Shown piece after piece: positions 61,784-64,000 of a DNA stretch of 64,000 bases. The position numbers and the translations under genes are program-made. The DNA lies in NCBI GenBank assembly GCA_963709485.1, contig CAVPWE010000005.1, positions 661,420-725,419 on the forward strand, given 5' to 3'. How positions within the stretch are numbered: position 1 is the first letter of the stretch; every line of letters begins with the position of its first letter. Below the pieces are notes generated by a model. It made no database searches. It was given only the letters and a program-made list of their open reading frames with translations, and was not told the DNA's origin. The DNA is from JAXDBM01 sp963709485. GTDB taxonomy: Bacteria > Desulfobacterota > Syntrophia > Syntrophales > Fen-1087.

Positions 61784-62296
61784 TCACTCCTTTCTTTTCG
61801 ATGCTGTGGCTTCCTTCAGCCACTCTTTGATCTTGTTCCGGTGCGGCGTTTGTCCCACGCAGACCACCCGGCCGTTGATCATGAGTGCGGGCGCACCCAT
61901 GACCCCGCTGCGGGCGATTTCTCTCATGTCGGATACGTGGATCAATTCCGCCGGCAGTTTCATTTCCGCCAGGACCTCCCGGACATCAATCTCCATCTGG
62001 CTGCATCGGGCACAGCCCGGACCCAATACCTGAATTCGCAGACATGCCGGCGCCTCTTCCTCGACATCGTTTCCGCGGAATTTCCCGAATTCCCTTAAAA
62101 GGCACTGCCCGTAAAATTCTCTTGCCCGTGCGGGCACGTAGTTCTTCACGGCCACCCGTTGGAGCAGCTCGCTCTTCGTCTCCTCATCCGTTCGGATCTT
62201 TCCCTCCGCCGCCAGATCGGTCATGATTGATGTCAACCCGACGATACCGATCAAGGCCCCGTTAATCCGCACCCGGACAATATCCTGTTCGTTCAT
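61784..62296 (-). CDS. Thioredoxin-domain protein with N-terminal extension
   Basis: A 170-residue protein whose first 90 residues form a separate alpha domain (VRVRINGALIGIVGLTSIMT, then YVPARAREFYGQCLLREF). The rest is a thioredoxin-like domain with CARC (GPGCARCSQ) and VMGAPALMINGRVV. ATG 62296 lies 7 bp after the permease stop. The two-domain form found next to ArsP-type permeases suggests a role in organoarsenical or metalloid handling. Confidence 0.82.
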   Translation of the reverse strand: MNEQDIVRVRINGALIGIVGLTSIMTDLAAEGKIRTDEETKSELLQRVAVKNYVPARAREFYGQCLLREFGKFRGNDVEEEAPACLRIQVLGPGCARCSQMEIDVREVLAEMKLPAELIHVSDMREIARSGVMGAPALMINGRVVCVGQTPHRNKIKEWLKEATASKRKE

Positions 62297-62303
62297 GTTT
62301 CCC

Positions 62304-63359
62304 TTAGAGGATGAAATTTCCAAAAAACCAGCCCACGAATGTGCCGAGGATGATGATGGTTACCACGTACACCACGGCCTTTTTCAAGCCAAAGACCCGG
62401 CCGATGGCAATCCAGTTCGGCAGACTCAATCCGGGTCCCGTGAGGAGCAGCGTCAGGGCCGGCCCCTTGCCCATTCCCAGCTTCATCAGGGTGTCCACGA
62501 AGGGGGCCTCCGTCATGGTGGCGAAATAGCTGATGGCGCCGATCATGGTGGCCAGAAAAGAAGCGGTAATCCCGTTGCCGCCCAGCCACGCGCGGATCCA
62601 CTCTTCGGGCAGGAGCTTGCCGATGATTCCGACGAGGAATACCCCCAGGAGCAACAGGGGAAAGATGATCTTGATAAACCACCAGCTCTCCCGCAGCCAG
62701 GAGGCGATTTCATCCCTGGACAACGCTTTCCAGGCAAATGCCGCAAGAACGAGGGTGGCGATGCCCCAGATGATTACCTTCGTCAGATAGGCGCCCGTCT
62801 GTCCGATATAATTGGGCAGGAGAAGGGAAAGAAGGATCAGAACCATGAGGATCAGATGGGACCGGGAAACAATTCCCTTTGGCGCATCGTCTCCTTGGAA
62901 GGCGGCGACAGTCTCGCGCTTTTCCTTTCCGAAAAAGACCGTCATGACATGGCCCACGAAAAAGGCCATGAGCAGGGCCGCCGCAACGCGGGCGGCGACC
63001 ATTTCGTATCCCAGGATGTTTCCGGTGTAGATCAGGGACAGGATGTTCGCCGAGGGGGCGACCCAGAGGATGATGAAGGCAACTCCCACGGCGGCGCCGC
63101 TGAAATACAGGCCGCTGGATACGGGGATGACCGTGCAGGAGCAGGCGGCGACAAAGAAACTTGCAATGCCGGCCAGGGAAAAGGATTTCCACTTGTTTGC
63201 CTTTTCCCCCAGGACAGTGAGGATGGCCTGCTGGTTGATGAAGGCCACCATTGCCCCGGCCAGCAGGAAGGCCGGAACCAGGCAGGTCAGGACATGGGTG
63301 GCCACATAATCCTTGATCGCCAGCAGCCCGGCGATAACCAATTCTTGAATAAATGGCAT
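62304..63359 (-). CDS. ArsP/DUF318-family permease
   Basis: A 351-residue membrane protein of about eight to ten helices with the family motif VAACSCTVIPVSSGL, and TGPGLSLPNWIAIGRVFG near the C-terminus. ArsP members export methylated or aromatic trivalent arsenicals; others of this family move different metals. ATG 63359 has AAGGAG eight bases upstream. First gene after arsR in the block, so an arsenic role is likely; with arsM in the window it could export methylarsenite. Confidence 0.85.
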   Translation of the reverse strand: MPFIQELVIAGLLAIKDYVATHVLTCLVPAFLLAGAMVAFINQQAILTVLGEKANKWKSFSLAGIASFFVAACSCTVIPVSSGLYFSGAAVGVAFIILWVAPSANILSLIYTGNILGYEMVAARVAAALLMAFFVGHVMTVFFGKEKRETVAAFQGDDAPKGIVSRSHLILMVLILLSLLLPNYIGQTGAYLTKVIIWGIATLVLAAFAWKALSRDEIASWLRESWWFIKIIFPLLLLGVFLVGIIGKLLPEEWIRAWLGGNGITASFLATMIGAISYFATMTEAPFVDTLMKLGMGKGPALTLLLTGPGLSLPNWIAIGRVFGLKKAVVYVVTIIILGTFVGWFFGNFIL

Positions 63360-63492
63360 GATCAATTCTCCTTGCGTTCTTGAATTAGATTGGCGGCATC
63401 ATCACGGGAGGGGATAGCGCTCCGACTTGAATGAGGTGTTTTTGAATATGGTCGGTCACGAACACCCATATTTCCCGCAGGCGATACAGCCT

Positions 63493-63858
63493 TCAGGCGT
63501 GATCGGCCTCATTCCGGCGGCAGATCACTTCACGGTTTAGATCGGCAGCCCGCTCCATCAGGTTCCGGACATCTCCGTCATCGGACAGCCAGTGCCGCAG
63601 ATTACCCAGAAGACTGGCCGCGTAAGGACTCGACCCCCCGTCGGCAATCGAATAATTGACCCACAAGCCGTCCTTTTTCCGTCCGACCATTCCTGCCTCT
63701 TCAAGAATTTTCAAATGCTTGGAAACCGTCGGCTGGGCCAGTTGCAGCGCTGCCTGCAACTCACAGACGCACATGACCTTGTGCTGAAGGATCTTCAGAA
63801 TTTTGACGCGGCTCGGGTCGGAAAGGGCCTTCATGACACGGATCAGTTCATTCATCAT
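63493..63858 (-). CDS. arsR: ArsR-family As(III)-responsive repressor
   Basis: A 121-residue winged-helix repressor (LSDPSRVKILKILQ, HTH AQPTVSKHLKILEEAG) with cysteines in VMCVCEL, the alpha3 metalloid-binding motif of As(III)-sensing ArsR. ATG 63858 follows AAGGAGATCCTG. It starts the minus-strand arsenic block and has an adjacent palindromic operator, so it represses itself and probably the downstream genes. Confidence 0.93.
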   Translation of the reverse strand: MMNELIRVMKALSDPSRVKILKILQHKVMCVCELQAALQLAQPTVSKHLKILEEAGMVGRKKDGLWVNYSIADGGSSPYAASLLGNLRHWLSDDGDVRNLMERAADLNREVICRRNEADHA

Positions 63859-63871
63859 CAGGATCTCCTTG

Positions 63872-63915
63872 TATATTGTCAATTAGCAATATAATGGTTA
63901 TCCGGGGCCTGTCAA
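63872..63915 (-). promoter_or_regulatory. Promoter and operator of the arsenic block
   Basis: On the minus strand TTGACA (63915-63910) and TATATT (63893-63888) have a 16-bp spacer. A perfect palindrome TATATTG-N8-CAATATA (63872-63893) covers the -10 and start. It is the natural binding site for the ArsR encoded next, so release by As(III) would induce the block. Confidence 0.85.
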
Positions 63916-64000
63916 GCGAAAAAGCGGGAGGCGATGGGTATATTTGCGTGGAAGGGGCGCCTGTGGCTTTGAAATTTGTCGGCCTGTCTCATTCCGATAG

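Noticed and set aside
3..63900. Large antisense frames opposite real genes (for example 1402-3279, 12999-16337, 36780-38426)
   Set aside because: They are long only because of high GC; they lack domain signatures and overlap genes with clear family motifs on the other strand.

Overview
The window is 64 kb of a GC-rich bacterial chromosome (by eye high-50s % GC). I see no rRNA, tRNA or CRISPR array. The gene content fits an anaerobic Desulfobacterota (former Deltaproteobacteria), perhaps a Syntrophales-like organism. The clues are split glycine decarboxylase subunit 2, two KamA-type radical SAM enzymes, a fused PilM-PilN, an HgcAB-associated AbrB-type protein next to arsM, and DUF169 and DGC-domain proteins. 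This assignment is inference from gene content.

Layout. (1) 0-6.5 kb: a NarL-type kinase (cut by the window edge) and LuxR-type response regulator, a HEAT-repeat protein, then on the minus strand an unknown protein, an MBL-fold hydrolase and MutM. (2) 6.6-10.7 kb: a plus-strand cassette of a lysine 2,3-aminomutase-like KamA, two Ddl-like ATP-grasp ligases and a peroxiredoxin. (3) 10.7-16.4 kb: a minus-strand operon gcvPB, a long KamA-family enzyme, lipA, and dihydrolipoyl dehydrogenase. (4) 16.5-20.5 kb: a cold-shock gene with a structured leader, then two sensor kinases with nearly identical membrane segments, a response regulator fused to a class III cyclase, and a single-domain receiver. 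(5) 20.6-38.3 kb: an MSHA-type IV pilus locus, all on the minus strand, from fused PilM/PilN to pilin and minor pilins. It has a Big_1 lipoprotein inside it, a membrane-anchored sigma54 activator, a sigma54 -24/-12 site before the pilin gene, and an inserted AAA_14/DUF4143 gene. The minor pilin genes carry many frameshifts. (6) 38.5-48.1 kb: class II photolyase (frameshifted), HgcAB-associated protein with arsM, then phoB-pstSCAB-phoU-phoR with a PHO box. (7) 48.1-53.5 kb: hslO; a CsoR/CstR-family repressor with its operator, followed by a Tat-exported Fe-S protein, cytochrome b, DUF2892 protein and periplasmic rhodanese; a DUF169 protein. (8) 53.7-63.9 kb: a long minus-strand arsenic/redox block. 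It starts at arsR and runs through an ArsP-type permease, two thioredoxin-like proteins, ACR3, UspA, DGC protein, a P5CR-like protein, a thioredoxin, CcdA, a radical SAM/SPASM protein and TauE to a CDF transporter and arsC.

How the parts work together. The pilus locus probably builds a surface-attachment pilus whose extension ATPase carries c-di-GMP-binding MshEN motifs. The Pho genes form a standard phosphate-starvation circuit lying directly downstream of an arsenic-methylation pair. The CstR-like unit looks like a sulfur/persulfide-responsive electron-transfer module, and the last block like a thiol-dependent arsenic detoxification island.

Caution. Besides the minor pilins, phr, phoB, the CDF gene and acr3 each contain one or two frameshifts in otherwise well-conserved proteins. 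This could be real decay, but assembly indel error is at least as likely and should be settled with reads before any gene is called dead.
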